The position numbers and the translations under genes are program-made. From Caballeronia sp. GAFFF1 (lineage in GTDB: Bacteria > Pseudomonadota > Gammaproteobacteria > Burkholderiales > Burkholderiaceae), in assembly GCF_023630705.1 (NCBI RefSeq), contig NZ_JALQEM010000012.1:112801-176800 (forward strand): a DNA stretch of 64,000 nucleotides, in the 5' to 3' direction. The notes below the pieces were generated by a model. That model was not told where the DNA came from, did no database searches, and saw only the letters and a list, made by a program, of their open reading frames with translations. How positions within the stretch are numbered: the first letter of the stretch is position 1; every line of letters starts with the position of its first letter. Shown one piece after another: positions 20,258-31,787 of the stretch.

Positions 20258-21214
20258 ATGACGCGCCGCCTGCACGACGCGCTGCCCACGCTCGCCATCA
20301 TGATCGGCGCTTCCGTGTGGGGCTTCGTCTGGTATCCGATGCGCCTGCTCGCATCGATGGGACTCACCGGCACCGCTGCCAGCGCGACGACGAGCGGCGC
20401 CGCGTGTCTCTTCGTGCTGCTGCTCAAGCGCCGCTCGATCCGCACGGTGTCGTGGCACTGGCTGCTCGCGTGCCTCGGCTTGGCGGCGGGCGTGACGAGC
20501 GTAGGCTTCGTCTGGGGCGCGATCCACGGCCAGGTCATGCGCGTGCTGCTGCTTTTTTATCTGACGCCCGCGTGGACCGCCGTCTTCGCGCATTTCATCT
20601 TGCGCGACCGCTTGACGCGCGCCGACGCCGCGCTGTCGCTCTTGTCGCTCGCGGGCGCGGTCACCATGCTCTGGTCGCCCGAACTCGGCGTGCCGCTGCC
20701 TGCGAATCTCGCGGAATGGGCCGGGCTCATGGGCGGCATGGGCTTCGCGATGAGCAACGTGCTCGTCGTGAAGATCACGCGCGTCTTGCCGGGCATGAAG
20801 CCGGAGATGCGCACGGCGGTGATCTTCGGCGGCGCGGCGATCGTCGCGTCGGTCGCCACGTTGTTCGAGCCGATGCCCGCGCCTCCCGCCGCATCGCAGA
20901 TGGGCACGGTCGCGTTCATCGTGATCGCGCTCGGCGTCGTGCTCGCGGTCAACAACGTGATCGTGCAGATCGGGCTCGCGCGCGTGCCGGCCAATCGCGC
21001 GTCCATCATCATGCTGTTCGAACTCGTGGTGACGGCGCTGTCGTCGTGGCTCCTCGCGAACGAGGTGCCGGGGCCGCGCGAATGGGCGGGCGGCGCGTGC
21101 ATCGTGGCTGCGTGCGTGCTGTCGGCATGGGCGCACAGGCAGGGCCGCGAGGCATCGAAAAGCCCGCCGGACGCGGCCGAACCCGAAAAGAAATCGACAC
21201 GCGCGATGGTATGA
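20258..21214 (+). CDS. EamA/DMT family inner-membrane transporter
   Basis: A 318-residue integral membrane protein with about ten hydrophobic segments forming two EamA repeats (first about 10-150, second about 160-290). MIGASVWGFVWYPMRLL is the usual first helix of the family and INNVIVQIGLARVPANRAS-like text near the end (seen as VNNVIVQIGLARVPANRAS) closes the second repeat. The substrate cannot be told from sequence. ATG at 20258 with GAGGAG at 20245-20250. The tail after residue 290 is charged and cytoplasmic. Confidence 0.85.
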   Translation: MTRRLHDALPTLAIMIGASVWGFVWYPMRLLASMGLTGTAASATTSGAACLFVLLLKRRSIRTVSWHWLLACLGLAAGVTSVGFVWGAIHGQVMRVLLLFYLTPAWTAVFAHFILRDRLTRADAALSLLSLAGAVTMLWSPELGVPLPANLAEWAGLMGGMGFAMSNVLVVKITRVLPGMKPEMRTAVIFGGAAIVASVATLFEPMPAPPAASQMGTVAFIVIALGVVLAVNNVIVQIGLARVPANRASIIMLFELVVTALSSWLLANEVPGPREWAGGACIVAACVLSAWAHRQGREASKSPPDAAEPEKKSTRAMV

Positions 21215-21337
21215 TGGTGTCCGCTCGCGCCGCGGCAGGCGGCATCGAACGCGCATGAGACCCTCATCCGCGACCGGCCGCGCCGCGGCTTGTCTGCCGT
21301 TCATCCTCCGTCATTCACTTCAAACAGCGATATCGCC

Positions 21338-24300
21338 GTGCGTCTGACTTCGATCAAACTCGCTGGTTTCAAGTCCTTCGTCGATCCCACGCATTTCCAG
21401 GTTCCTGGCCAGCTGGTCGGCGTCGTCGGGCCGAATGGCTGCGGCAAGTCCAACATCATCGACGCCGTGCGCTGGGTGCTAGGCGAATCGCGCGCATCGG
21501 AATTGCGGGGCGAGTCGATGCAGGACGTCATCTTCAACGGATCCACCGCGCGCAAGCCGGGCAGCCGCGCGAGCGTCGAACTGATCTTCGATAACGCCGA
21601 CGGCCGCGCCGCCGGTCAATGGAGCGCCTACGGCGAGATTGCCGTGAAGCGCGTGCTCACGCGCGACGGCACCTCCAGCTATTACATCAACAACCTGCCC
21701 GCGCGACGCCGCGACATTCAGGACATCTTTCTCGGCACGGGTCTCGGCCCGCGCGCTTACGCGATCATCGGACAAGGCATGATCGCGAGGATCATCGAGG
21801 CGAAGCCCGAAGACCTGCGCGTGTTCCTCGAAGAAGCCGCGGGCGTGTCGAAGTACAAGGAGCGGCGCCGGGAGACGGAGAATCGTCTGCACGATACGCG
21901 CGAAAATCTCACGCGCGTGGAAGACATCGTGCGCGAGTTGACAGCCAATCTGGAGAAGCTGGAAGCGCAGGCCATCGTCGCGACGAAATACAAGGCATTG
22001 CAGGCCGAGGGCGAAGAGAAGCAGCGTCTGCTGTGGCTCTTGCGCAAGAACGAAGCGGGCAACGAAGCCGAGCGCCAGCAGCGCGCCATTCGCGACGCAC
22101 AGGTCGAACTGGAAGCGCAAACGGCGCGTCTGCGCGAAGTCGAAGCGCAACTGGAAACGCTGCGCGTCGCGCACTACAGCGCAAGCGACGCGATGCAGGG
22201 CGCACAGGGCGCGCTCTACGAAGCGAATGCCGAAGTGAGCCGGCTGGAAGCGGAGATCCGCTTTATCGTCGAGTCGCGCAATCGCGCGCAGGCGCAAATC
22301 GCCGCGCTCGCCGCGCAGCGCGAGCAATGGCAGATGCAGGCGCAAAAGGCGGGCGACGAAATCGAAACGGCGTCCGAAGCGTTGGCCGAGGGCGAAGAGA
22401 AGGCCGCGATTGCGCAAGAGAACGCCGCCGCGAAGCACGACGCGCTCCCCGCGCTCGAAGCCCGCTGGCGCGACGCGCAGGCGAAGCTGAACGAAGAGCG
22501 CGCGGGCATCGCGCGGGCGGAACAGGCGTTGAAGCTCGAAGCCGCGCATCAGCGCAACGCGGATCAGCAGCTTCAGCAATTGCAGCAGCGTCAGGAGCGC
22601 CTGAAGAACGAAGCCGGCGGCCTCGATGCCCCCGACGAAGCGCAACTCGAAGAACTGCGCATGCAGCTTGCCGAGAACGAAGAGATTCTGGCCGAAGCGC
22701 AGGCGCGTCTTGCCGATGCGCAGGAAACCGTGCCGCGTCTCGACGCCGAGCGCCGCGCCGCGCAAGAGCGCGTGCAGGCGGAAAGCGCCCAGATTCATCA
22801 GCTCGAAGCACGCCTTGCCGCGCTGAAAGCTTTGCAGGAGAGCGTGCAGACAGAAGGCAAGATCCAGCCGTGGCTCGACAAGCATGAACTCGGCGGACTG
22901 CCGCGTCTGTGGAAGAAGCTGCACGTCGAGGCGGGCTGGGAGCCGGCGCTCGAAGCCGTGCTGCGCGAGCGTCTCGCCGCGCTCGAAGTCTCGAATCTCG
23001 ACTGGATCAAGGCTTTCGCGACCGACGCGCCGCCCGCCAAGCTCGCGTTTTTCGCGCCGCCTGTCGCGGGCAAGCCGCTCGACGCGCCGCAGGGTTTGCG
23101 GCCGCTGACTTCGCTTTTACGCATCGACGATCCGGGCATTCGTGCCGTGCTCAACGAATGGCTCGGCAACACGTTCATCGCTGACGACATTGCGCAGGCG
23201 CTTTCCATGCGCAATCAGTTGCCCGAAGGCGGCGCGTTCGTCGTGAAGGCGGGGCATACGGTGACGCGCGTGGGCGTGCAGCTCTACGCGTCGGATTCCG
23301 AGCAGTCGGGCATGCTGGCTCGCGCGCAGGAAATCGAGAATCTCGGGCGGCAAGTGCGCGCGCAGGCGCTGCTCGCGGACGAAGCAAAGGCCAATGCCGT
23401 GCGGGCGGACGCCGCTCACACGCAGGCCTCACAGCTTCTTGCGGACGCGCGTGCCGCCGCCGAGCGCGCCACGCAGCGCGTCCACGCGTTGCAGATGGAC
23501 GTGCTCAAGCTCACGCAGGCGCACGAGCGTTACACCCAGCGCAGCACGCAGATCGGCGAGGAACTGGAAGAAATCGCCGCTCAAATCGACGAACAGCGCG
23601 CGTTGCGGGCCGAATCCGAAGCCGCGTTCGAAGAGCACGACGCCGAGATCGCGCAATTGCAGGCGCGCTTCGAAGACAACCAGCTTGCGTTCGAATCGCT
23701 CGACGAGTCGCTCACGAACGCGCGTCACGAACTGCGCGAACTGGAACGCGCGGCCAGCGACGCGAACTTCGCGGCGCGCGGTCTCGCGGCCAAGATCGAG
23801 GAATACAAGCGCAGCATCGACACGGCGCGCGAGCAGAGCGAACGCGTCGAAGGCGCGCTGGAAGACGCGCGGGCCGAACTCGAAACCATCAACGCGCAGA
23901 CCGCGCAGACCGGCTTGCAGGACGCGCTCGAAGTGCGCGCGGCTCGCGAAGAGGCGCTGCACGCGGCGCGCATCGAACTGGACGATCTCACCGCGCGCCT
24001 GCGTCAGGCCGACGAGCAGCGTCTTCAGACCGAGCGGTCGCTTCAGCCGCTGCGCGACAAGATCAACGAGTTGCAGTTGAAGGAACAGGCCGCGCGCATC
24101 AGCGGCGAGCAGTACGTCGAGCAGTTGCAGGCGGCGGGCGTCGACGAAGCCGAGTTGCAGGCGAAGCTCACGCCCGACATGAAGCCGTCGTATCTGCAAG
24201 GCGAAGTCACCCGCCTGAACAACGCCGTCATCGCGCTCGGGCCGGTCAACATGGCCGCGCTCGAAGAACTCGCGGCGGCGACGGAGCGCAAGCACTTTCT

Positions 24301-24853
24301 CGACGCGCAATCGGCCGATCTGAACGACGCCATCGGCACGCTGGAAGACGCGATCCAGAAGATCGACCAGGAAACGCGCGCGTTGTTGCAAGGCACGTTC
24401 GACGAAGTGAACCGCCATTTCGGCGAACTGTTCCCGCGCCTCTTCGGCGGCGGGCAGGCGAAGCTCATCATGACCGGCGACGAAATTCTCGATGCCGGCG
24501 TGCAGGTCATGGCGCAGCCGCCCGGCAAGAAGAATTCGACGATTCACCTGCTTTCGGGCGGCGAAAAGGCGCTCACCGCGACGGCGCTCGTCTTCGCGAT
24601 GTTCCAGCTCAATCCCGCGCCGTTCTGTCTGCTGGACGAAGTGGACGCGCCGCTCGACGACGCGAACACGGAACGCTTCGCCAACCTCGTGCGGGCCATG
24701 TCGAGCAAGACCCAATTCCTCTTCATCTCGCACAACAAGATCGCGATGGAGATGGCGCAGCAACTGATCGGCGTCACGATGCAGGAGCAGGGCGTGTCGC
24801 GCATCGTCGCGGTGGATATGGAATCCGCCGCGGGATTCGCGCAGAACGGCTGA
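21338..24853 (+). CDS. smc: SMC, chromosome segregation ATPase
   Basis: A 1171-residue SMC protein that organises and segregates the chromosome with ScpA/ScpB. The N-terminal head has KLAGFKSFVDPTHF and Walker A GPNGCGKSN; long coiled coils (about 165-500 and 660-1000) flank a hinge around 510-640; the C-terminal head carries the signature LLSGGEKALTATAL and Walker B FCLLDEVDAPLDDANTERF. Length is typical. I use the GTG at 21338, giving MRLTSIKLAGFKS, over a TTG at 21290. The sequence is open throughout with no frameshift. Confidence 0.96.
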   Translation: MRLTSIKLAGFKSFVDPTHFQVPGQLVGVVGPNGCGKSNIIDAVRWVLGESRASELRGESMQDVIFNGSTARKPGSRASVELIFDNADGRAAGQWSAYGEIAVKRVLTRDGTSSYYINNLPARRRDIQDIFLGTGLGPRAYAIIGQGMIARIIEAKPEDLRVFLEEAAGVSKYKERRRETENRLHDTRENLTRVEDIVRELTANLEKLEAQAIVATKYKALQAEGEEKQRLLWLLRKNEAGNEAERQQRAIRDAQVELEAQTARLREVEAQLETLRVAHYSASDAMQGAQGALYEANAEVSRLEAEIRFIVESRNRAQAQIAALAAQREQWQMQAQKAGDEIETASEALAEGEEKAAIAQENAAAKHDALPALEARWRDAQAKLNEERAGIARAEQALKLEAAHQRNADQQLQQLQQRQERLKNEAGGLDAPDEAQLEELRMQLAENEEILAEAQARLADAQETVPRLDAERRAAQERVQAESAQIHQLEARLAALKALQESVQTEGKIQPWLDKHELGGLPRLWKKLHVEAGWEPALEAVLRERLAALEVSNLDWIKAFATDAPPAKLAFFAPPVAGKPLDAPQGLRPLTSLLRIDDPGIRAVLNEWLGNTFIADDIAQALSMRNQLPEGGAFVVKAGHTVTRVGVQLYASDSEQSGMLARAQEIENLGRQVRAQALLADEAKANAVRADAAHTQASQLLADARAAAERATQRVHALQMDVLKLTQAHERYTQRSTQIGEELEEIAAQIDEQRALRAESEAAFEEHDAEIAQLQARFEDNQLAFESLDESLTNARHELRELERAASDANFAARGLAAKIEEYKRSIDTAREQSERVEGALEDARAELETINAQTAQTGLQDALEVRAAREEALHAARIELDDLTARLRQADEQRLQTERSLQPLRDKINELQLKEQAARISGEQYVEQLQAAGVDEAELQAKLTPDMKPSYLQGEVTRLNNAVIALGPVNMAALEELAAATERKHFLDAQSADLNDAIGTLEDAIQKIDQETRALLQGTFDEVNRHFGELFPRLFGGGQAKLIMTGDEILDAGVQVMAQPPGKKNSTIHLLSGGEKALTATALVFAMFQLNPAPFCLLDEVDAPLDDANTERFANLVRAMSSKTQFLFISHNKIAMEMAQQLIGVTMQEQGVSRIVAVDMESAAGFAQNG

Positions 24854-24978
24854 CCCGGTTTTTATGAATGAAGGCCGGACGCGGAGCCGGCAAGGCGCGC
24901 AGGCGCGGAGTGGCGTGCATCGGATGCGCGCGACAGATCGCGCGGCGCTTCGTAACTCAAAAGAATGATGGAGCGTGC

Positions 24979-26247
24979 ATGGACGAGTTGACACTCGGAT
25001 TGATCGGAGCGGGAGCTGTCGTGGTCGGCGGCGTGGTGGTGTACAACGCGTGGCAGAGCGCGAAAGTGCGGCGCAAGATGCCGCGCCCGATGCCCGACGA
25101 AGCCGCCGATGCGCTCGCGCGCCAGGAAACCGACGACGAGCAGCCGTTCATCGAGCCGGTGCGCCCGGCGCGACGCGAGCCTGTCGCGGGCGGCAACGGC
25201 GCCGACGAGGCGCAGCAGGACGCGCGTGTCGAGCCGAGCTTCGGCGGTGCGGCCGTATCGACCGAGCCTGCGGCGGTCACGCCTGCCGTCGCGCCGGCGG
25301 ATACCCCCGTCGACCTGCAGGCGGAAGCGACCTCCGCGAACGGCATCGCCGATGAACCCGCGGTCGTCGAAGAAGACGAGCGCAGCGAGCCGGTCATGCC
25401 CGCCGCCACGACCATCTCTCAGACGCCGCCAGCTGTGGTCGACCGGCGCATCGACTGCGTCGTGCCGATCCGGCTCGCCGCGCCCGTGGCCGGCGACCGC
25501 GTGATTCCGCTTGCGCAGCGGCTGCGTCGCGCGGGCACGAAGCCCGTGACCATCGAAGGCAAGGCGGAAGGCGAGAGCACGTGGGAGCTGTTGCGCCACG
25601 GCGTGCGCTACGACGAACTACGCGCGGCCGCGCAACTCGCCAACCGCAGCGGTCCGCTGAACGAACTCGAGTTCTCGGAGTTCGTCACGGGCGTGCAGCG
25701 TCTGGCGGACGCCATCGACGGCGCGCCCGAATTCCCCGACATGATGGAAACCGTCGGCATGGCGCGCGAGCTCGACGCGTTCGCCGCCCAGTGTGACGCG
25801 CAGCTGTCCATCAACATTCTCTCCGACGGCGCGCCGTGGTCCGCGAACTACGTGCAGGCGGTGGCCTCGCAAGACGGCTTGCTGCTGTCGCGCGACGGCA
25901 CGCGCTTCGTCAAGCTCGACGCGAAGCAGAACCCGGTGTTCATGCTCCAGTTCGGCGACACGAACTTCCTGCGCGACGACCTCACGTACAAGGGCGGCCA
26001 GATGATTACGCTGGTGCTGGACGTGCCCGTTGCCGACGAAGACATTCTGCCGTTCCGCCTGATGTGCGACTACGCGAAGTCGCTGTCCGAGCGCATCGGC
26101 GCGCGCGTGGTCGACGATCAGCGTCGCCCGCTGCCGGAATCGGCGCTGCTCGCCATCGAGAAGCAGTTGATGACGCTGTACGCGAAACTGGAGCAGGCGG
26201 GCATGCCGGCCGGTTCGCCCGCCACGCGCAGGTTGTTCAGCCAGTAA
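24979..26247 (+). CDS. zipA: ZipA-like FtsZ-binding cell division protein
   Basis: A 422-residue protein with the ZipA layout: an N-terminal membrane anchor (residues 3-24, LTLGLIGAGAVVVGGVVVYN), a Pro/Ala/Glu-rich linker (about 30-160), and a C-terminal globular domain (about 280-415; FPDMMETVGMARELDAFAAQ, MITLVLDVPVADE) matching the FtsZ-binding domain. It would tether FtsZ to the inner membrane at the septum. Start ATG 24979 with GGAG at 24970-24973; longer reading frame upstream rejected because it lacks the anchor at the N-terminus. Neighbours smc and ligA; zipA-ligA adjacency is also seen in enterobacteria. Confidence 0.9.
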   Translation: MDELTLGLIGAGAVVVGGVVVYNAWQSAKVRRKMPRPMPDEAADALARQETDDEQPFIEPVRPARREPVAGGNGADEAQQDARVEPSFGGAAVSTEPAAVTPAVAPADTPVDLQAEATSANGIADEPAVVEEDERSEPVMPAATTISQTPPAVVDRRIDCVVPIRLAAPVAGDRVIPLAQRLRRAGTKPVTIEGKAEGESTWELLRHGVRYDELRAAAQLANRSGPLNELEFSEFVTGVQRLADAIDGAPEFPDMMETVGMARELDAFAAQCDAQLSINILSDGAPWSANYVQAVASQDGLLLSRDGTRFVKLDAKQNPVFMLQFGDTNFLRDDLTYKGGQMITLVLDVPVADEDILPFRLMCDYAKSLSERIGARVVDDQRRPLPESALLAIEKQLMTLYAKLEQAGMPAGSPATRRLFSQ

Positions 26248-26282
26248 GCGCTTCGGTCGTAGCTGCATGTCGTGTCGCGATT

Positions 26283-26308
26283 GCGCCCCGCTCCGGGGCG
26301 CTTTCCGT
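26283..26308 (+). terminator. Possible terminator after zipA
   Basis: GCGCCCC and GGGGCGC (26283-26289 / 26295-26301) form a 7-base stem with a 5-base loop, followed by TTTCCGTT. The tail is weak, so this may be a poor or Rho-assisted terminator between zipA and ligA. Confidence 0.4.
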
Positions 26309-26403
26309 TGGTACGCGCCGCCACATGCGCGAATGGCCTAGACCGTTCGGCCGATGCCGCGACGACCGTTCTTCTGAGACAATCGAACGGTCGGTTCAAC
26401 TGA

Positions 26404-29036
<2,633 letters not shown>

Positions 29037-29062
29037 GCCGGCCGATTCTCGCGCCGCCTAAG

Positions 29063-29093
29063 AAAAAACCCGCTTGGCGCAAGCGGGTTTTTT
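29063..29093. terminator. Bidirectional intrinsic terminator after def
   Basis: AAAAAACCCGCTT and AAGCGGGTTTTTT form a perfect 13-base stem with a 5-base loop (GGCGC), giving a U-tract on either strand. It ends the plus-strand smc-zipA-ligA-def run and lies 4 bases beyond the stop of the convergent small gene at 29097. Confidence 0.9.
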
Positions 29094-29096
29094 CGT

Positions 29097-29333
29097 TCAG
29101 GCCATCGTTTCAGGATCGCGCGTGGTGTCGGGTTGGCGAAAGAGCGCGACGTGCTTGGGATTGGCCGAGCCTTGCAGACGGCCGTCGGGCAGGCGCGCGA
29201 ACACCATCTCTCCGATGCCGGGGCTCGTCACGACGACTTCATCGCGCAGGGCGAGCAGGGCTTCGAGCCGTCGTCGGCCGCTCACGATTTCAAGACCGGT
29301 TTCTGTCGCACGAACGATGATCTCAACTGACAT
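29097..29333 (-). CDS. Small protein of unknown function with a ParB-like motif
   Basis: A 78-residue protein. EIIVRATETGLEIVSGRRRL followed by EALLAL resembles the first strand and the GxRRxxA box of ParB/sulfiredoxin-type N-terminal domains, but the protein is far too short for a full ParB and has no helix-turn-helix. The remainder (VVVTSPGIGEMVFARLPDGR) is not recognised. The ATG at 29333 has AAGGAG 8 bases upstream; another ATG two codons earlier (29339) is only 3 bases from it, so 29333 is preferred. It stands alone between two terminators, so it is its own transcript. Real-gene evidence: good ribosome-binding site and isolated position. Confidence 0.6.
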   Translation of the reverse strand: MSVEIIVRATETGLEIVSGRRRLEALLALRDEVVVTSPGIGEMVFARLPDGRLQGSANPKHVALFRQPDTTRDPETMA

Positions 29334-29476
29334 GGCCATTTCTCCTTGAAGCGTTGATGCTGATTGCCGTTATTCCGATGCCCGTCCTCGACGCGTTGGG
29401 GCTGTCAAAAGTTCTCGGACATTCCGTATCTAACGGATATTTGACCGATTTTCTTTAGCCTAAATGTGAACAAAAT

Positions 29477-29512
29477 AAAACGGCGCGATCGACAGGCGAT
29501 CGCGCCGTTTTT
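29477..29512 (-). terminator. Intrinsic terminator after the pseudouridine synthase gene
   Basis: AAAACGGCGCGATCG (29477-29491) pairs perfectly with CGATCGCGCCGTTTT (29497-29511) over a 5-base loop. On the minus strand the stem is followed by TTTTATTTTG. It lies about 38 bases beyond the stop of the rluF-like gene and would also work on the plus strand. Confidence 0.88.
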
Positions 29513-29549
29513 GGACTTCGGATGTCGCGTTTTCGCGACGCGTGACGTA

Positions 29550-31781
29550 TCAGAACGTCTCGTTGGGTGCGAGATATCGCCACTGACCGGGCGGCAGCGC
29601 CCCGAGCGTCACGCGTCCCATGCGAATACGTTTCAGGCCGACGACGTCCAGCCCGACGAGCTCGCACATGCGGCGGATCTGACGTTTCTTGCCTTCGCGC
29701 AGCACGAAGCGAAGCTGCTCGCCGTTTTGCCAGCTCACCTGCGCGGTCTTGAGCGGCACGCCGTCGAGTTCCAGACCGTGACGCAGCAGCGCGAGCTTTT
29801 CTGCGGGCAGGTGCTGCTCGACATCGACGGTATGCTCGCCGTAACGCACGCGCACGAGGTACTCCTTGTCCACCTCGGAGTGCCCGCCGATCAGCTGCTT
29901 TGCGATGCGGCCATCCTGCGTCAGAACAAGCAGACCGGTCGAGTCGATATCGAGACGGCCCGCCGGCGCGAGCGTGCGCAGATGTCCGGGCGAAAAACGA
30001 ATTCCCGAGCGGTCTTCGTCCCACTGGTTCGACGGGTTGATGAGCGTGACGGCGGGTTCGTAGCCGTCTTCGGCCTGACCCGACACGTAGCCGACGGGCT
30101 TGTGCAACAGGATCGTCACGAGTTGCGACTGGGCGGAGCGGGCGGCGGGCAGGATTTCGATGTTCTGATCCGGCCGGATGCGCGAGCCGAGCGTGTCGAT
30201 CACTTCGCCATCGACCAGCACCCAGCCCTTTTCGATCCATTCGTCGGCCTCGCGGCGCGAACACAGGCCCAGTTCGGACATGACTTTCGACAGGCGAACG
30301 AGGTTGTCGCCGTGGACATGGGATTTTTTGGGGGCGTCGGTCGGTGCTGAAGCTCCGTCGTTGGCTGCGAAGGCCGCTCGTGGAGCGTCGCCGCGCGTTT
30401 TCGACGGACGGCGGTCGTCGGTGCGGGAATCGTTTTTGCCGCGCGCTTCCGTCGGCCGACGCGGGCCGCGATCACCGGATGACGGGCGAGAATCTTCGCC
30501 GCGTGGTTTGAACGGGCGGCGGTCGTCGCTGCGGGAATCATCGCCGCGTAGTTCGGACGGGCGGCGTTCGTCGTTGCGGAAATCGCGATCGCCGCGTCCT
30601 TCGGCCGCTCGACGCGGGCCACGATCACCGAATGCCGGGCGCGAATCATCGCCGCGTGGCTTGAACGGGCGGCGTTCGTCGCTGCGGGAATCGCTGTCTC
30701 CGCGCGCTTCCGTCGGCCGACGCGGGCCACGATCACCGAATGCCGGGCGCGAATCATCGCCGCGTGGTTTAAACGGGCGGCGTTCGTCGCTGCGGGAATG
30801 TCGTTCGCCGTGTCCTTCGGCCGCTCGACGCGGGCCACGATCACCGAATGCCGGGCGCGAATCGTCGCCGCGTGGCTTGAACGGACGGCGGTCGTCGCTG
30901 CGGGAATCGCTGTCTCCGCGCGCTTCCGTCGGCCGACGCGGGCCACGATCACCGAATGCCGGGCGCGAATCATCGCCGCGTGGTTTATACGGGCGGCGTT
31001 CGTCGCTGCGGGAATCGCGATCGCCGCGCCCTTCGGCCGCTCGATGCGGGCCACGATCGCCGAAAGCCGGTCGGGAATCATCGCCGCGTGGTTTGAACGG
31101 GCGGCGTTCGTTGCTGCGCGAATCGCGATCACCGCGTCCTTCGGTCGCTCGACGCGGGCCGCGATCGCCGAAAGTCGAGCGCGAATCATCGCCGCGTGGT
31201 TTAAACGGGCGGCGTTCGTCGCTGCGGGAATCGCGATCGCCGCGCGCTTCAGTCGCTCGACGCGGACCACGATCGCCGAAAGCCGGTCGGGAATCATCGC
31301 CGCGCTGTTTGAACGGACGGCGTTCGTTGCTGCGGGAATCGCGGTCACCGCGCCCTTCGGCCGCTCGACGCGGACCACGATCGCCGAAAGCCGGTCGGGA
31401 ATCATCGCCGCGCGGTTTGAAAGCACGCCGCTCGTCGGAACGCGAATCGCGGTCACCGCGTCCTTCAGTCGCCCGACGCGGACCACGATCGCGAACTCCC
31501 GCTGGCGACTCATCTCCGCGCGGTTTGAAAGCACGCCGCTCATCCCCGCGCGTATCGCGATCCCCAGCCGCATCACGCGGCTTGAAAGCACGCCGCTCGC
31601 CCGAGGCATCCGACCGCCCGGTCGACCCCGCCCGCGCATCGGCCGGCTTTCCGCGCTTGACCAGCGGCTTCTCGGGCGCGGCATCGCGCGCAGGCTTGCG
31701 CCCAGTGATCGATCCGGAACGAATCGGCGATCGCGTCGCCGACGTGGGACGCGGATGTTTGGCTGTCAGTTTGACGCGCAT
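29550..31781 (-). CDS. RluF/RluB-type 23S rRNA pseudouridine synthase with long arginine-rich repeat extension
   Basis: A 743-residue protein. The C-terminal 250 residues are an S4-type pseudouridine synthase: S4 domain near 493-540 (SKVMSELGLCSRREADEWIE), catalytic aspartate in GRLDIDSTGLLVL near 608, KEYLVRV, and LREGKKRQIRRMCELVGLDV. The tail GALPPGQWRYL is RluF-like, so large-subunit rRNA U2604 is the best guess for the target. Residues 1-490 are low complexity, Arg/Asp/Gly/Ser-rich, with eight 36-residue repeats at 108-395 and degenerate ones on both sides. E. coli homologues place shorter basic extensions at the C-terminus. It follows glnD by 6 bases. Confidence 0.88.
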   Translation of the reverse strand: MRVKLTAKHPRPTSATRSPIRSGSITGRKPARDAAPEKPLVKRGKPADARAGSTGRSDASGERRAFKPRDAAGDRDTRGDERRAFKPRGDESPAGVRDRGPRRATEGRGDRDSRSDERRAFKPRGDDSRPAFGDRGPRRAAEGRGDRDSRSNERRPFKQRGDDSRPAFGDRGPRRATEARGDRDSRSDERRPFKPRGDDSRSTFGDRGPRRATEGRGDRDSRSNERRPFKPRGDDSRPAFGDRGPHRAAEGRGDRDSRSDERRPYKPRGDDSRPAFGDRGPRRPTEARGDSDSRSDDRRPFKPRGDDSRPAFGDRGPRRAAEGHGERHSRSDERRPFKPRGDDSRPAFGDRGPRRPTEARGDSDSRSDERRPFKPRGDDSRPAFGDRGPRRAAEGRGDRDFRNDERRPSELRGDDSRSDDRRPFKPRGEDSRPSSGDRGPRRPTEARGKNDSRTDDRRPSKTRGDAPRAAFAANDGASAPTDAPKKSHVHGDNLVRLSKVMSELGLCSRREADEWIEKGWVLVDGEVIDTLGSRIRPDQNIEILPAARSAQSQLVTILLHKPVGYVSGQAEDGYEPAVTLINPSNQWDEDRSGIRFSPGHLRTLAPAGRLDIDSTGLLVLTQDGRIAKQLIGGHSEVDKEYLVRVRYGEHTVDVEQHLPAEKLALLRHGLELDGVPLKTAQVSWQNGEQLRFVLREGKKRQIRRMCELVGLDVVGLKRIRMGRVTLGALPPGQWRYLAPNETF
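30597..31460 (-). repeat. Eight tandem 108-bp coding repeats (minisatellite)
   Basis: Within the pseudouridine synthase gene, 864 bases divide exactly into eight 108-base units, each coding 36 residues of the form RGDRDSRSDERRPFKPRGDD then SRPAFGDRGPRRATEG. Variation is in a few positions (D/N, AT/AA/PT, G/A, R/S). Degenerate half-units extend the zone to about 30400-31570. The period being a multiple of three keeps the gene open, and it also keeps the opposite strand open for long distances. Confidence 0.95.
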
Positions 31782-31787
31782 AAAGTC

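Noticed and set aside
23429..24994. 521-residue minus-strand frame opposite the smc 3' end
   Set aside because: Antisense shadow produced by the codon bias of the smc coiled-coil region.
30400..31570. CRISPR-like array because of regular repeats
   Set aside because: Units are 108 bases, contiguous without unique spacers, in frame and inside a coding sequence. No cas genes are nearby.
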